A stretch of DNA of 64,000 bases, taken from JAMQKA01 sp043951865 (GTDB lineage Bacteria > Bacteroidota > Rhodothermia > Balneolales > Balneolaceae). Shown one piece after another: positions 51,452 to 60,742 of this stretch. Location of the stretch: NCBI RefSeq assembly GCF_043951865.1, contig NZ_JBINJF010000023.1, positions 3,108 through 67,107 on the forward strand, in the 5' to 3' direction. A program made the translations under genes and the position numbers. The stretch's first letter is position 1. The number at the start of each line of letters is the position of its first letter. Below the pieces are notes generated by a model that worked only from the letters and a program-made list of their open reading frames with translations, was not told the origin of the DNA and did not search any database.

Positions 51452-54346
51452 ATGTTTTTAGACACCCTTTCAGAATTGTGGATCTGGCAATTGCTGGGTC
51501 GGTTGCATCCACTGATTGTTCATTTCCCGATAGGGGCTATTGTAATCGCCTTTTTACTTGAAATGCTTACAATGGGGGGCAAGCGTCCTGACCTGCGTTC
51601 AGGCATCCGATGGCTTATCTACATTGGGGCCGGAACCGCTTTGGGTGCCGCCATTGTCGGCCTCATGCTCGCTTATGGCGGCAACTATTCGGAATCAACT
51701 ATTTTTTATCACCGGTGGGGTGGTATTCTTACCGTGGTGCTGTCCCTTTCTGCATGCTGGTTTCTGTACCGGGCAGAAACACGTGACACCCGGAAGGATC
51801 TCAATATCTACCGGGGTGCGCTTGCAGCAACAGTGCTGGTGCTGACAGTAACCGGCCATTTTGGGGCAAATTTGACGCATGGCAGCGACTACCTGACATC
51901 GGTCTTGCCCTGGAACTACGAAACCCTCTCGGACGACGAATTTACCGAACTGGTGGAGGAGGTCAACCAACACAGGGAGATGGGGACACTGGCAGAAACC
52001 CACAAAACGAAACTTAATGTCGGGGTCCGCCGCATCTTTGCCCAGACATGCTACCGCTGCCACGATTCCAATGAAGCTGAGGGCGGACTCGTCCTCAACA
52101 GCGAGGAAGCCGTAATGAAAGGGGGAGATGACGGTCCGATAATTGTACCCGGCGAACCCGGCGAAAGTGAACTGATGCGTCGACTCACACTGCCGGAAGG
52201 CCATGACGACGTGATGCCACAGAAAGGAAGCTCATTAAGTGCGAGCCAGATTGAGCTGGTACGTACATGGATAGAAGTGGGCGCTCCCTGGTCTGACGAG
52301 GAGGTGGAAACGTTCCGCGAGTCTCCCATGGCGCTGTACAAACCTGAACTTCCGGAGACTGGATCAGATCTCGAAAATCCCATTGACAAGTTTACCGACG
52401 CCTATTTCAAGGAGCATAATATCAGCTGGCCGGAACCGGTGGACGACGTTACGTTTATGCGCCGTGCCTATATGGATGTGATCGGCTTGATGCCCAGTCC
52501 TGAAGAACTCCAGGCATTTGTCGATGACAGTTCGCCCAATAAAAGGGATCGGTTGGTCGATTCCCTGCTGGGCCGAAAACATGCCTATGCCCAGCACTGG
52601 CTGACCTTTTGGAACGATCTGCTGCGCAATGATTACACTGGAACCGGCTTTATCACGGGAGGAAGAGAGCAGATCACAGACTGGCTGTACGACGCACTCT
52701 ATAATAATATGCCTTACGACCAGATGGTCAGGGAACTGGCGAATCCCAATGAGCGTTCGGATGGTTTTATCAGGGGTATTGAATGGCGCGGTGCGGTTAA
52801 TGCAAGCCAGACTACGGAGATGCAGGCCGCACAAAATATATCCCAGTCGCTGTTGGGCACCAATCTCAAGTGTGCCTCCTGTCACGACAGTTTTGTAAGC
52901 AACCTGACGCTGGATGATGCCTACTCTTTTGCCCAGATTTTTTCCGATTCGGCTATTGCGATCCAGCGGTGCGACGTTCCCACCGGTGATACGGCCAAAG
53001 CAAGCTTTGTTTACAGTGAGGAGCTCGGCGATGTCGATTCGGAAGCTTCCCTGGAAAAACGACTGGAGCAGCTGGCGGAGGTTATCGCGGACGAGCAAAA
53101 CGGGCGCCTGTATCGGACGATTGCCAACCGCTACTGGGAGCTGCTGATGGGAAGAGGCCTGGTTGAACCGGTAGACAATATGGATAACATCCCGTGGAGC
53201 CAGGAGCATCTCGACTGGCTTGCCGCTGACCTGATCGACCACAAATATGACCTGAAGTACCTTCTGTCCACTATATTAAAGTCCCGCACCTACCAGCTGC
53301 CCTCGGTGGGTATGAGTGAAGAAGAGGCCGGCTCTGAGGATTACGTGTTTGAGGGACCACTCAGAAAGCGGATGACGGCTGAACAATTTGCCGATGCGGT
53401 TTCCCAGGTGGCCGCTCCCTTCTATTTCTCAGTGGCGTATGATCCCTACGAAACGCCTCCTGCCGAGGCCGACTGGATCTGGTTTAATACCACCGAAAAC
53501 GGGCGGCGAAGCCAGCCGGCCCCGGGCATGTATTATTTCCGACATCAATTTGATCTTCCGGGTAGTCGGAAAGTGGACCAAGCCAACATGCTGGTAACGG
53601 TGGATGAATCCTATAAGCTCTATCTGAACGGAACAATGGTCGGTCAGGGAGATGACTGGAGGCGGGTTGAACGCCTGGATGTAACCGAATACCTCAGATC
53701 AGGGCGAAATGTACTGGCACTGGAGGGAGAAAATGGAGGTACGATACCCAATCCGGCCGGCATCCTGCTTAATCTGAAAATACAGTTCACCGGCAGTGAT
53801 GATTCCCTCGTGGTTACCTCCAATGAAAATTGGAAAGCCCTGCAGGATACGCCCGCTGAAGGGTGGGAAACCTTGGATTTTGATGATAGTGAGTGGGGAG
53901 CAGTTCGGGCGTTTGGAACCAGTGCCGGCAGTGATCACTGGGGACAGCTGTTGGGCTTTACGCACGATACCAGCCATCAGATGGATTTTGTCCGCGCATC
54001 ACTGGTCGAAAATAATGATTTTCTTAAGGAGATGGGCCGGCCTACACGGGAGAATGTAATCACCAACCGGCAGACGGAAGCTACGCTGCTTCAGGCGCTG
54101 GAGCTGACCAACGGTGAGAAGTTGAATGAAGTGATGGCCCGGGGAGCGGAGCGGCTGATAAACGAATACGGGACCGCTACAAACCGGATGATTGAACACC
54201 TTTATCTTACCGCGTATGGTCGCTCCCCAAGTGAAACCGAAGAAAAAATATTAAGTGAGAAGCTCTCATCAGACCCGCGCAGGGAAGCAGTACAGGATCT
54301 CTTGTGGGCCTTGGTGATGAATCCCGAATTTCAATTGATTTACTGA
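51452..54346 (+). CDS. DUF2231-cytochrome c-DUF1549-DUF1553 membrane protein with embedded jelly-roll
   Basis: A 964-residue multi-domain protein. Residues 1-150 have four TM helices starting LHPLIVHFPIGAIVIAFLLE (DUF2231). A planctomycete-type cytochrome c domain carries CYRCH (Cys200). DUF1549 follows (RRAYMDVIGLMPSPEELQAF, then CASCHDSF with a second heme-type motif at Cys474). DUF1553 begins LRKRMTAEQFADAVSQV but is interrupted at about 670-830 by a jelly-roll module (WIWFNTTENG, LYLNGTMVGQ, WETLDFDDSEWGAV) before resuming RPTRENVITNRQTEATLLQA. The function of this family is unproven; it resembles Planctomycetes surface proteins linked to sulfatase-rich loci. The next gene is its usual partner, DUF1501. 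Confidence 0.88.
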   Translation: MFLDTLSELWIWQLLGRLHPLIVHFPIGAIVIAFLLEMLTMGGKRPDLRSGIRWLIYIGAGTALGAAIVGLMLAYGGNYSESTIFYHRWGGILTVVLSLSACWFLYRAETRDTRKDLNIYRGALAATVLVLTVTGHFGANLTHGSDYLTSVLPWNYETLSDDEFTELVEEVNQHREMGTLAETHKTKLNVGVRRIFAQTCYRCHDSNEAEGGLVLNSEEAVMKGGDDGPIIVPGEPGESELMRRLTLPEGHDDVMPQKGSSLSASQIELVRTWIEVGAPWSDEEVETFRESPMALYKPELPETGSDLENPIDKFTDAYFKEHNISWPEPVDDVTFMRRAYMDVIGLMPSPEELQAFVDDSSPNKRDRLVDSLLGRKHAYAQHWLTFWNDLLRNDYTGTGFITGGREQITDWLYDALYNNMPYDQMVRELANPNERSDGFIRGIEWRGAVNASQTTEMQAAQNISQSLLGTNLKCASCHDSFVSNLTLDDAYSFAQIFSDSAIAIQRCDVPTGDTAKASFVYSEELGDVDSEASLEKRLEQLAEVIADEQNGRLYRTIANRYWELLMGRGLVEPVDNMDNIPWSQEHLDWLAADLIDHKYDLKYLLSTILKSRTYQLPSVGMSEEEAGSEDYVFEGPLRKRMTAEQFADAVSQVAAPFYFSVAYDPYETPPAEADWIWFNTTENGRRSQPAPGMYYFRHQFDLPGSRKVDQANMLVTVDESYKLYLNGTMVGQGDDWRRVERLDVTEYLRSGRNVLALEGENGGTIPNPAGILLNLKIQFTGSDDSLVVTSNENWKALQDTPAEGWETLDFDDSEWGAVRAFGTSAGSDHWGQLLGFTHDTSHQMDFVRASLVENNDFLKEMGRPTRENVITNRQTEATLLQALELTNGEKLNEVMARGAERLINEYGTATNRMIEHLYLTAYGRSPSETEEKILSEKLSSDPRREAVQDLLWALVMNPEFQLIY

Positions 54347-54421
54347 TCATATGGTATGGCGACATATATTCGTAAATTAGATCTGTTAATACACAGGTAA
54401 CCCAGGAGGTTAGTTAATACT

Positions 54422-55840
54422 ATGAAAAGACGCGATTTTCTTAAAAATACTTCGGCTGCAGCTCTTGCAGCAATGGGAGCAACGATTCCGGGAACCTCTT
54501 TTTTGAGTAGCTGCAAGCGGGCGGGCAACGAAATTGAATCAACTGCGGATACGGTAATATTACTGTGGATGGCGGGCGGTATGGCCCACACGGAGACTTT
54601 TGATCCCAAAGCCTACACCCCGTTTGAACCAGGTATTGAAAGTAACAGGGTGCTAAGTACATTCCCCAAATCTCCCACCGCCGTAGACGATCTGTTTTTC
54701 TCAGAGGGACTCGAGGAGATAGGATCCGTAATGGACAAGGGGACGGTGATCCGGTCTTACCGGGCGGCCGACCTGGGACACATCCTGCATACACGGCATC
54801 AATATCACTGGCACACCTGTTATGAACCGCCTCAAACGATTCAGGTACCGCACATCGGGGCCTGGATTGCCCACGAACGGGGGCCGGTAAACCCGGTGAT
54901 TCCGCCTTTTATCAGTATCGGCCAGCGGTTCGATGTCGGAGAGGGGGAAGAGCTGAAGGCGTACCATTCTGCCGGCTTCCTGGGAAGTGAGTACGGCCCA
55001 TTTTTGATTCCGGATCCCTCCAGTGGACTCGAAAGCGTTCGGCCACCGGTGGGGATGAGTATAGAGCGGTTTGAAAAAAGACATCAGTTGTATCGCGATC
55101 TGGTTGATCAAAGTGAACTCGGAAAACATGGCAGCGCCTACCAGAAGGAATCGATGGTGCGCGCGATGGAAAAATCCTATGCATTGCTGAAATCGCCTGA
55201 ATCAGAGGCGTTTAACCTTAAAAAAGAACCGGAAGAAATTTACAGGGAATACAATACCGGCCGCTTTGGACTGGGGTGCCTGCTTGCAAAAAGACTCACG
55301 GAGGCTGGCGCTCGATTTATAAGCGTTTCCACAGAATACGTGCCATTCATGGGATGGGATACCCACGAAAACGGGCATACCCGAACCGTGGAGATGAAAA
55401 AGAGTATCAATCGGCCCATTGCTCAACTGATCAGGGATCTCGACAGAACAGGTCGCCTGGACCGCACAATGGTTATCCTGGCCAGTGAATTCAGCCGGGA
55501 TATGATGGTAGAGGGTCGGCCGGGAAAAACGGTCAAGGAACAGGCCAAACAGCCAGAAGTAATGCAAAGTATATCGGAATATGGCATGCACAAGCACTTC
55601 ACCGATGGATGTTCAATTTTAATGTTCGGCGGTGGAATAAAACAGGGGCACGTCTATGGGAAAACAGCGGATGAACGTCCCTGTTCAACCGTGGAAAACC
55701 CTGTAGAAATAAGCAATATTCACCAGACCATATACCAGGCGTTGGGTATTCCCCCTGAAACACATTATACCATTGAAGGCCGCCCCGTGTATACCACTCC
55801 GGAAGGTCATGGGGAAGCGATCCCCGAGCTTTTCGCGTAG
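54422..55840 (+). CDS. DUF1501 protein, Tat-exported lipoprotein-like
   Basis: A 472-residue protein of the alkaline phosphatase/sulfatase-like DUF1501 family. The N-terminus has a twin-arginine motif KRRDFLK and a possible lipobox FLSSC (Cys31), so it may be a Tat-exported lipoprotein. Family blocks: VILLWMAGGMAHTETFDPKA, GLGCLLAKRLTEAGARFISV, GWDTHENGHTRTV and ASEFSRD. DUF1501 genes regularly follow DUF1549/DUF1553 genes in Planctomycetes and the pair is presumed to work together at the cell surface. The gap to that gene is 75 bp. No biochemical activity is established. Confidence 0.9.
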   Translation: MKRRDFLKNTSAAALAAMGATIPGTSFLSSCKRAGNEIESTADTVILLWMAGGMAHTETFDPKAYTPFEPGIESNRVLSTFPKSPTAVDDLFFSEGLEEIGSVMDKGTVIRSYRAADLGHILHTRHQYHWHTCYEPPQTIQVPHIGAWIAHERGPVNPVIPPFISIGQRFDVGEGEELKAYHSAGFLGSEYGPFLIPDPSSGLESVRPPVGMSIERFEKRHQLYRDLVDQSELGKHGSAYQKESMVRAMEKSYALLKSPESEAFNLKKEPEEIYREYNTGRFGLGCLLAKRLTEAGARFISVSTEYVPFMGWDTHENGHTRTVEMKKSINRPIAQLIRDLDRTGRLDRTMVILASEFSRDMMVEGRPGKTVKEQAKQPEVMQSISEYGMHKHFTDGCSILMFGGGIKQGHVYGKTADERPCSTVENPVEISNIHQTIYQALGIPPETHYTIEGRPVYTTPEGHGEAIPELFA

Positions 55841-55892
55841 ATCACAACTTTATAACTTAAAAGGGCCCTAAAAAACCATCTCAACGCTAATT

Positions 55893-56972
55893 ATGAATAA
55901 AACCCGCAGAGAATTTCTTAAACAGGTGGCGGCGGCCGGAACCGCCTTTGCCGCCCCCGGCATGGCCACAAATTTTGATGTAAACATTAATACCAGTCGA
56001 TCTTCCCCGGACAATGATGTGATAGGTCATGGTGACTTTCGTTATCGCGTTGAAAAAGACTGGGCAGCCCTGGACCCCGCTCGACATCCCGTTAAAAATT
56101 GCCATGAGATGGTTATGGACAAGCGGGGACGTCTGATCATGATTACCGATGAGACTCAGAATAATATTATTATCTTCAACAAGGATGGGAAATACCTGGA
56201 TAGCTGGGGATCCAAATATCCCGGGGGACACGGGCTGACGCTCTGGAATGCGGGGGGAGAAGAATTTCTTTTTATCACCGATACAAATGCTGAAACAGCC
56301 CGGGTAGAAAAGACGACGCTGGATGGACGGGTTCTTCTGACTCTGGAAGATCCCCGGGAAGTGGGTGGTTACGACACGGAGGATGACTATCTGCCGACTG
56401 AAACGGCCGTCGGGCCGGACGGTACGATCTATGTAGCCGATGGCTACGGCTCCTACTATGTACTTCGGTTTAGTCCAGACGGCAAATACCTGGATAAGTT
56501 CGGGGGGGCAGGCAGTGCAGATGATCAACTTAATGAACCCCACGGTGTGGCCGTTGATACCCGGAGTAACGGAACGCCAACCCTTCTCGTTACCTCGCGG
56601 AGGCATAACAGTTTTAAACGGTTTACCCTGGAGGGGGAGTACCTGGAAACCATTTTTCTGCCCGGTGCCTACGTATGTCGACCGGTAATTAATGGAGAAA
56701 ATGTTTATGCCGGGGTCTGCTGGTCGCGAAAACGCTATCTGAATTTAACTCCTGAATCCGGCTTCATTACCATTTTGGATAAAGATGATAATGTGGTGTC
56801 GAACCCGGCCGGCACCCAACCCAGCTATATCAATGGAGAGCTCCAGCTTATGGTCCAGGAAGAATCCATATTCAAGCACTGTCATGATGTCTGTATAGAT
56901 GAGGATAAAAATATGTATGTCTGCCAGTGGAATGCCGGTCAAACGTATCCGATTAAGCTGCATCGGGTCTGA
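55893..56972 (+). CDS. Tat-exported NHL-type beta-propeller protein
   Basis: A 359-residue protein with a Tat signal (KTRREFLKQVAAAGTAFAAP). The rest is a six-bladed propeller with NHL-like repeats: DKRGRLIMITDETQNNIIIF, VGPDGTIYVADGYGSYYVLR, LNEPHGVAVDTRS and DEDKNMYVCQWNAGQTYP. Such domains are found in peptidylglycine lyase-like and sugar-binding periplasmic proteins. Tat export suggests a cofactor or metal bound before export. It lies 52 bp after the DUF1501 gene, hence in the same operon. Substrate unknown. Confidence 0.82.
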   Translation: MNKTRREFLKQVAAAGTAFAAPGMATNFDVNINTSRSSPDNDVIGHGDFRYRVEKDWAALDPARHPVKNCHEMVMDKRGRLIMITDETQNNIIIFNKDGKYLDSWGSKYPGGHGLTLWNAGGEEFLFITDTNAETARVEKTTLDGRVLLTLEDPREVGGYDTEDDYLPTETAVGPDGTIYVADGYGSYYVLRFSPDGKYLDKFGGAGSADDQLNEPHGVAVDTRSNGTPTLLVTSRRHNSFKRFTLEGEYLETIFLPGAYVCRPVINGENVYAGVCWSRKRYLNLTPESGFITILDKDDNVVSNPAGTQPSYINGELQLMVQEESIFKHCHDVCIDEDKNMYVCQWNAGQTYPIKLHRV

Positions 56973-57498
56973 CCGCATGTTTTATCCTTTCTTACCCTGT
57001 GCTCGAGAATGTTATTGATGGGTTTAATACGGGAATGAGCGGGGATACAATTTCTCCCCCGGTAACCGGCGTTGGGTACCCGTTTAAATCACATCATCTG
57101 CGCGGGCATAGTTCTTCCTCACTTTTCTTGTCAGGGAATCGATCCTTCTTTTTAACTGCTGGTGCTACTCTCGTCCCTCTCACGTATTTATAGTCCCGAT
57201 AGATATTAAAAGGTTTGAATTTATGTTTTATATTCAGTGCCGGTGATCATATTTCATATTGATGATCTTCCGGGAAGGATTCTGTAAAAATCGATGGTTC
57301 TTCCTTTCATTCTTTGCGCTGAATAGTACGGCGTTGGCAATTAGCTGATCGTAAAGTGAGCAGCTATGGTCGTTTTTAACCGTTGTATTTTGCGTAAAAC
57401 GGGATCGAAGGAACAGCGATTCTTACAGTTCCCCGCAGTATTCAACCGCAAGCTAACGACTGATTTTACACACTATGATTCGAATTCCGGTAACAACG
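56973..57498. other. 526-bp intergenic region before the second heme propeller gene
   Basis: No gene or repeat that I can support. Short frames here lack protein-like composition. It may hold a promoter for the downstream lipoprotein and sulfatase genes, but none is recognisable. Confidence 0.4.
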
Positions 57499-60162
57499 AT
57501 GCGTGGTACCTTGCTATTTTTCCTGATAAGTGCAGCCCTCATGGGGTGCCAAAATCAAACCAGCTCTTCGCCGCCTGTACCTTGCAATGCCAGTGATTCC
57601 AGTACCTTGACAGCACTCACAGATTCCCTGGAAAGCAACCTGGATTGGCCGGACAACTTGGCCATTAACGCATTTTCCGGGCCGGAACTGACCCCAAGTC
57701 CGGCCGCACTGGCCGTAGCTCCCACCGGCGAAGTTTTTGTGGGTGTTGACATGCAGGGCTCGCTCGGCAAGGAGATGGACAAAGGGGCGATTGTACGCCT
57801 TGTGGATTGTAACCAGGATGGCATCGTGGATGCCCACACAGAGTTCACCAGGGTCAACAATCCACGCGGAATCATTGCGATTGGGGATCAGGTGTTTGTC
57901 CTGCACACAACTTTTTCGGAAGAGACCGGGAAAGCCTCGGGGATGGACCTGGTCGTCTTCGAGGACAAAGATCGTGACGGTGTTGCCGACGGTCCCTCCG
58001 AACCACTGATTGAAGGGATCAGCAACCCCAACTACCTGCGGAGCCGGGGAACCGATCATGCTACGAACGGAATTCGAATGGGCATTGACGGGTGGATTTA
58101 TATAGCCGTCGGAGATTTTGGATTCCACGATGCCGTTGATCGCGAAGATACCAAGCTGACGATGCTGGGGGGCGGGATCGTTCGCGTGCGCCCGGACGGA
58201 ACCGAGATGGAAGTCTATACCCACGGAACGCGCAATAACTACGACGTGGCGATCGATCCCTATATGAATATCTTTACGCGCGGCAACACCAACGACGGCG
58301 GGGGCTGGAATGTTCGGTTTCTCGACCATATCCAGAGTGGAGAATACGGCTATCCCACGCTGTTTAAACATTTTACGGAAGAGATCATCCCCGCGTTGAA
58401 AGATTTTGGCGGGGGATCAGGTACCGGGGCGTTGTACCTGGATGATGAGCGGTGGCCGGAGGCTTACAACCATAAACCGCTGACCGCGGACTGGGGACGC
58501 AGCTACCTATACCTGCATAACATGAACCCCGACAAAGGAAGCTTTACCCAGCAGCAGGAGGAGTTTATTGAACTGCCGCAGATTACCGATCTTGACCTGG
58601 ATGCTTCCGGCACGATGTATCTTTCCGCCTGGGATGGAGCGGGCTATTCCGGCGATTCAACAAGGGGATTTACCGTTCGGTCGGTCCCAGAGGGATTACA
58701 ACCCCAGCCGTTTCCATCGCTGGAAAACGCTTCGATCGGGGAACTGGCCGGGTATCTCAAGTCGGAACATGCCAAAGCGCGCCAGTATGCGCAGTATGAA
58801 CTCCTGCAGCGCACAGACCAGGAGGTGAATAGGGTGGCCTGGGAGACAGCCCGTGACGCGGGGCTCCCCCTGGATGTGCGGGTTGCCGGGATTTTTACCT
58901 ACGCTCAGGCTGCCGGCACAGGGGGCATTGAAAACCTGGTGGAGCTGACAAGGGATCAGCAGGTGCGGGAGTACGCCCTGCGTGCGCTGGCGGATCGCAA
59001 AGAATATGTGGACCAGGTACCGCTTCAGCCATTTCTTTCGGCGCTGGATAGCTCCTCTGATCGCGTTAAAATCGCGGCGATCGTGGGACTGGGACGCCTG
59101 GGCCGCGAAGAAGCGGTGGATGCACTCCTTCAGATTGAAGTACCGGACTCGTTTGAGGCCCCGGATATCGGTACGGTTGGCCCTCATGCCACCCCGAATG
59201 CGGAGATTATTCCCCCGCATGTAGCCGTCAAATCACTGGTCGAGATCGGCGCTACAGCACCGTTACTGGATGCAGTGTCAAAGGACCGAAGCGAACTGGC
59301 ACTTTGGGCCCTGCGCTATATTCACGATCCCCATGTACCTGAAAGATTGATTGAAATCTACAACAACAGTAGTAATATCGATTTCAAAAGCAGAATCCTT
59401 CATAACCTGGCGCGTGTATACCACAAAGAGGCCGATTACGACGGTTCGTGGTGGTGGAGCACGCGCCCCGATACCCACGGTCCGTATTATAAGGCAGAGG
59501 AGTGGCAGGGAACACCGGTAATACGGGATTTCCTCATTACCGAGTATGAAAACGGTACATTTGATGACCGGTTTTTCGCGGACCTGAACAGCAAATACCG
59601 GCTGGGTATTCCCGCGTTTGGCGGCACCGACGACACCGGGTCGAAAGTAGAGGAACCGGTCGTAGACCTGGAAGAGATAAAAAGTGAAGAAGGACAAATC
59701 GGGAAATCATCCATCGAAGATGTGATGCTGGCCCTGCAGGAGCTCTCCGGTGACTTGGAGAAGGGCGAAAAATTGTTTGTCCGGCAGGGATGCCAGGCAT
59801 GCCACAGCATCAGCCCGGACGAAGCGATGAAAGGCCCGTATTTGGGTCAGGTCGGCGGAATAATGAATCGACAGCAGATTGCGGAATCGATCCTGAAACC
59901 CAACGCCTCTATCTCGCAGGGTTTTGCCACCGTGCAAATCCAAACCAGTGATGAGAACAGCTATGTGGGATTTATCACTGAAGAGACGGCTGAAAAGCTG
60001 GTCATCAGGAATATCGCCGGGCAGGCGACGACACTGCAGAAGTCAGATATTGTTTCGCGAGAACAGCTCAAAACTTCCATGATGCCGGCAGGACTGACGA
60101 ACTCTCTTTCGTATGAAGAGTTTGTGGCCTTGGTGGATTACCTGTCAGCACAAGTAGAGTAA
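57499..60162 (+). CDS. PVC-type propeller / cytochrome c lipoprotein 2
   Basis: An 887-residue lipoprotein (signal MRGTLLFFLISAALMGC, Cys17; start ATG 57499 chosen over 57475 because the signal begins there). Residues about 50-400 are the same PQQ-dehydrogenase-like propeller (PAALAVAPTGEVFVGVDMQG, GTDHATNGIRMGIDGWIYIA). A HEAT-repeat part follows (AIVGLGRLGREEAVDALLQ), and a C-terminal cytochrome c domain has GCQACH (Cys765). It is the paralogue of the 31929 protein, but with an intact lipobox. Likely a membrane-anchored periplasmic sugar-oxidising or electron-carrying protein. Confidence 0.86.
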   Translation: MRGTLLFFLISAALMGCQNQTSSSPPVPCNASDSSTLTALTDSLESNLDWPDNLAINAFSGPELTPSPAALAVAPTGEVFVGVDMQGSLGKEMDKGAIVRLVDCNQDGIVDAHTEFTRVNNPRGIIAIGDQVFVLHTTFSEETGKASGMDLVVFEDKDRDGVADGPSEPLIEGISNPNYLRSRGTDHATNGIRMGIDGWIYIAVGDFGFHDAVDREDTKLTMLGGGIVRVRPDGTEMEVYTHGTRNNYDVAIDPYMNIFTRGNTNDGGGWNVRFLDHIQSGEYGYPTLFKHFTEEIIPALKDFGGGSGTGALYLDDERWPEAYNHKPLTADWGRSYLYLHNMNPDKGSFTQQQEEFIELPQITDLDLDASGTMYLSAWDGAGYSGDSTRGFTVRSVPEGLQPQPFPSLENASIGELAGYLKSEHAKARQYAQYELLQRTDQEVNRVAWETARDAGLPLDVRVAGIFTYAQAAGTGGIENLVELTRDQQVREYALRALADRKEYVDQVPLQPFLSALDSSSDRVKIAAIVGLGRLGREEAVDALLQIEVPDSFEAPDIGTVGPHATPNAEIIPPHVAVKSLVEIGATAPLLDAVSKDRSELALWALRYIHDPHVPERLIEIYNNSSNIDFKSRILHNLARVYHKEADYDGSWWWSTRPDTHGPYYKAEEWQGTPVIRDFLITEYENGTFDDRFFADLNSKYRLGIPAFGGTDDTGSKVEEPVVDLEEIKSEEGQIGKSSIEDVMLALQELSGDLEKGEKLFVRQGCQACHSISPDEAMKGPYLGQVGGIMNRQQIAESILKPNASISQGFATVQIQTSDENSYVGFITEETAEKLVIRNIAGQATTLQKSDIVSREQLKTSMMPAGLTNSLSYEEFVALVDYLSAQVE

Positions 60163-60742
60163 AGGTCGGCAGGAAAAGTCAAAAGTCTGTAAATACAATT
60201 TATCGCTCACAGAACGAGGTTAAAAACTTGCACTTGCCTTATAAAAAGGGGAGTATTTCTAAAAATCTTCAGCAAACGCAGGGGTAATTAGTTTTAAATA
60301 CTTCGCAAGGCAAGACATCTAAACTGGTGCCCAGGGACTCTGGCACCGTGCGGACCAATGGATAGGTGACAAAGTTCCCGAAAAGAGGGGGGGAAAGGGA
60401 GTACGTAATCCGTTTTTTGTAGATAAGGGAGGTAACCTGTTGAAGGAGAAAGATGGCAGGATTCAGGCAGGAATTTTAACGCTTTACAAATTGGGATATA
60501 ATCTTTACGCTGTTTTAGATCGTTCGGGAAAAAACAACTATCGGAATACGACCAATGTAATTTAAGGGATCTTTGCAGAATCTACTATTTTGATGGAAGG
60601 TGGTTGTACCATCGACCTTATTGCCCTTTAAACGGGAGTACAACCCCAGAACGTGGAATTGAGAGTTTTGTTCAGGATAAACAAGTCGGTATTGGGCAAA
60701 ACAGCGGCAGGCAAAGCTCTCTTCAATGGATGGAAAATAGTT
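60163..60742. other. 580-bp intergenic region before sulfatase 4
   Basis: No gene. It contains a hairpin GGTGCC / GGCACC (60326-60347, 8-bp stem with one bulge counting the inner CAG/CTG) and repeat copy C (60566-60676). A frame opening at 60653 inside repeat C runs into the sulfatase, but its first 30 residues do not resemble a signal sequence. Confidence 0.5.
60566..60676 (+). repeat. Dispersed intergenic element, copy C (right end degenerate)
   Basis: Copy C: ATCTTTGCAGAATCTACTAT, then GGAAGGTGGTTGTACCATCG, AAACGGGAGTACAACCCC, and GAGAGTTTTGTTCAGG where the other copies have a clean GAGGG...CCCTC end. The loss of symmetry at the right end would remove its hairpin, fitting its place 67 bp upstream of a sulfatase start on the same strand. 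Confidence 0.8.

Noticed and set aside
52364..53242. 292-codon minus-strand frame inside the DUF1549/DUF1553 gene
   Set aside because: Antisense shadow with no domain; the plus frame is continuous with two heme-type motifs.
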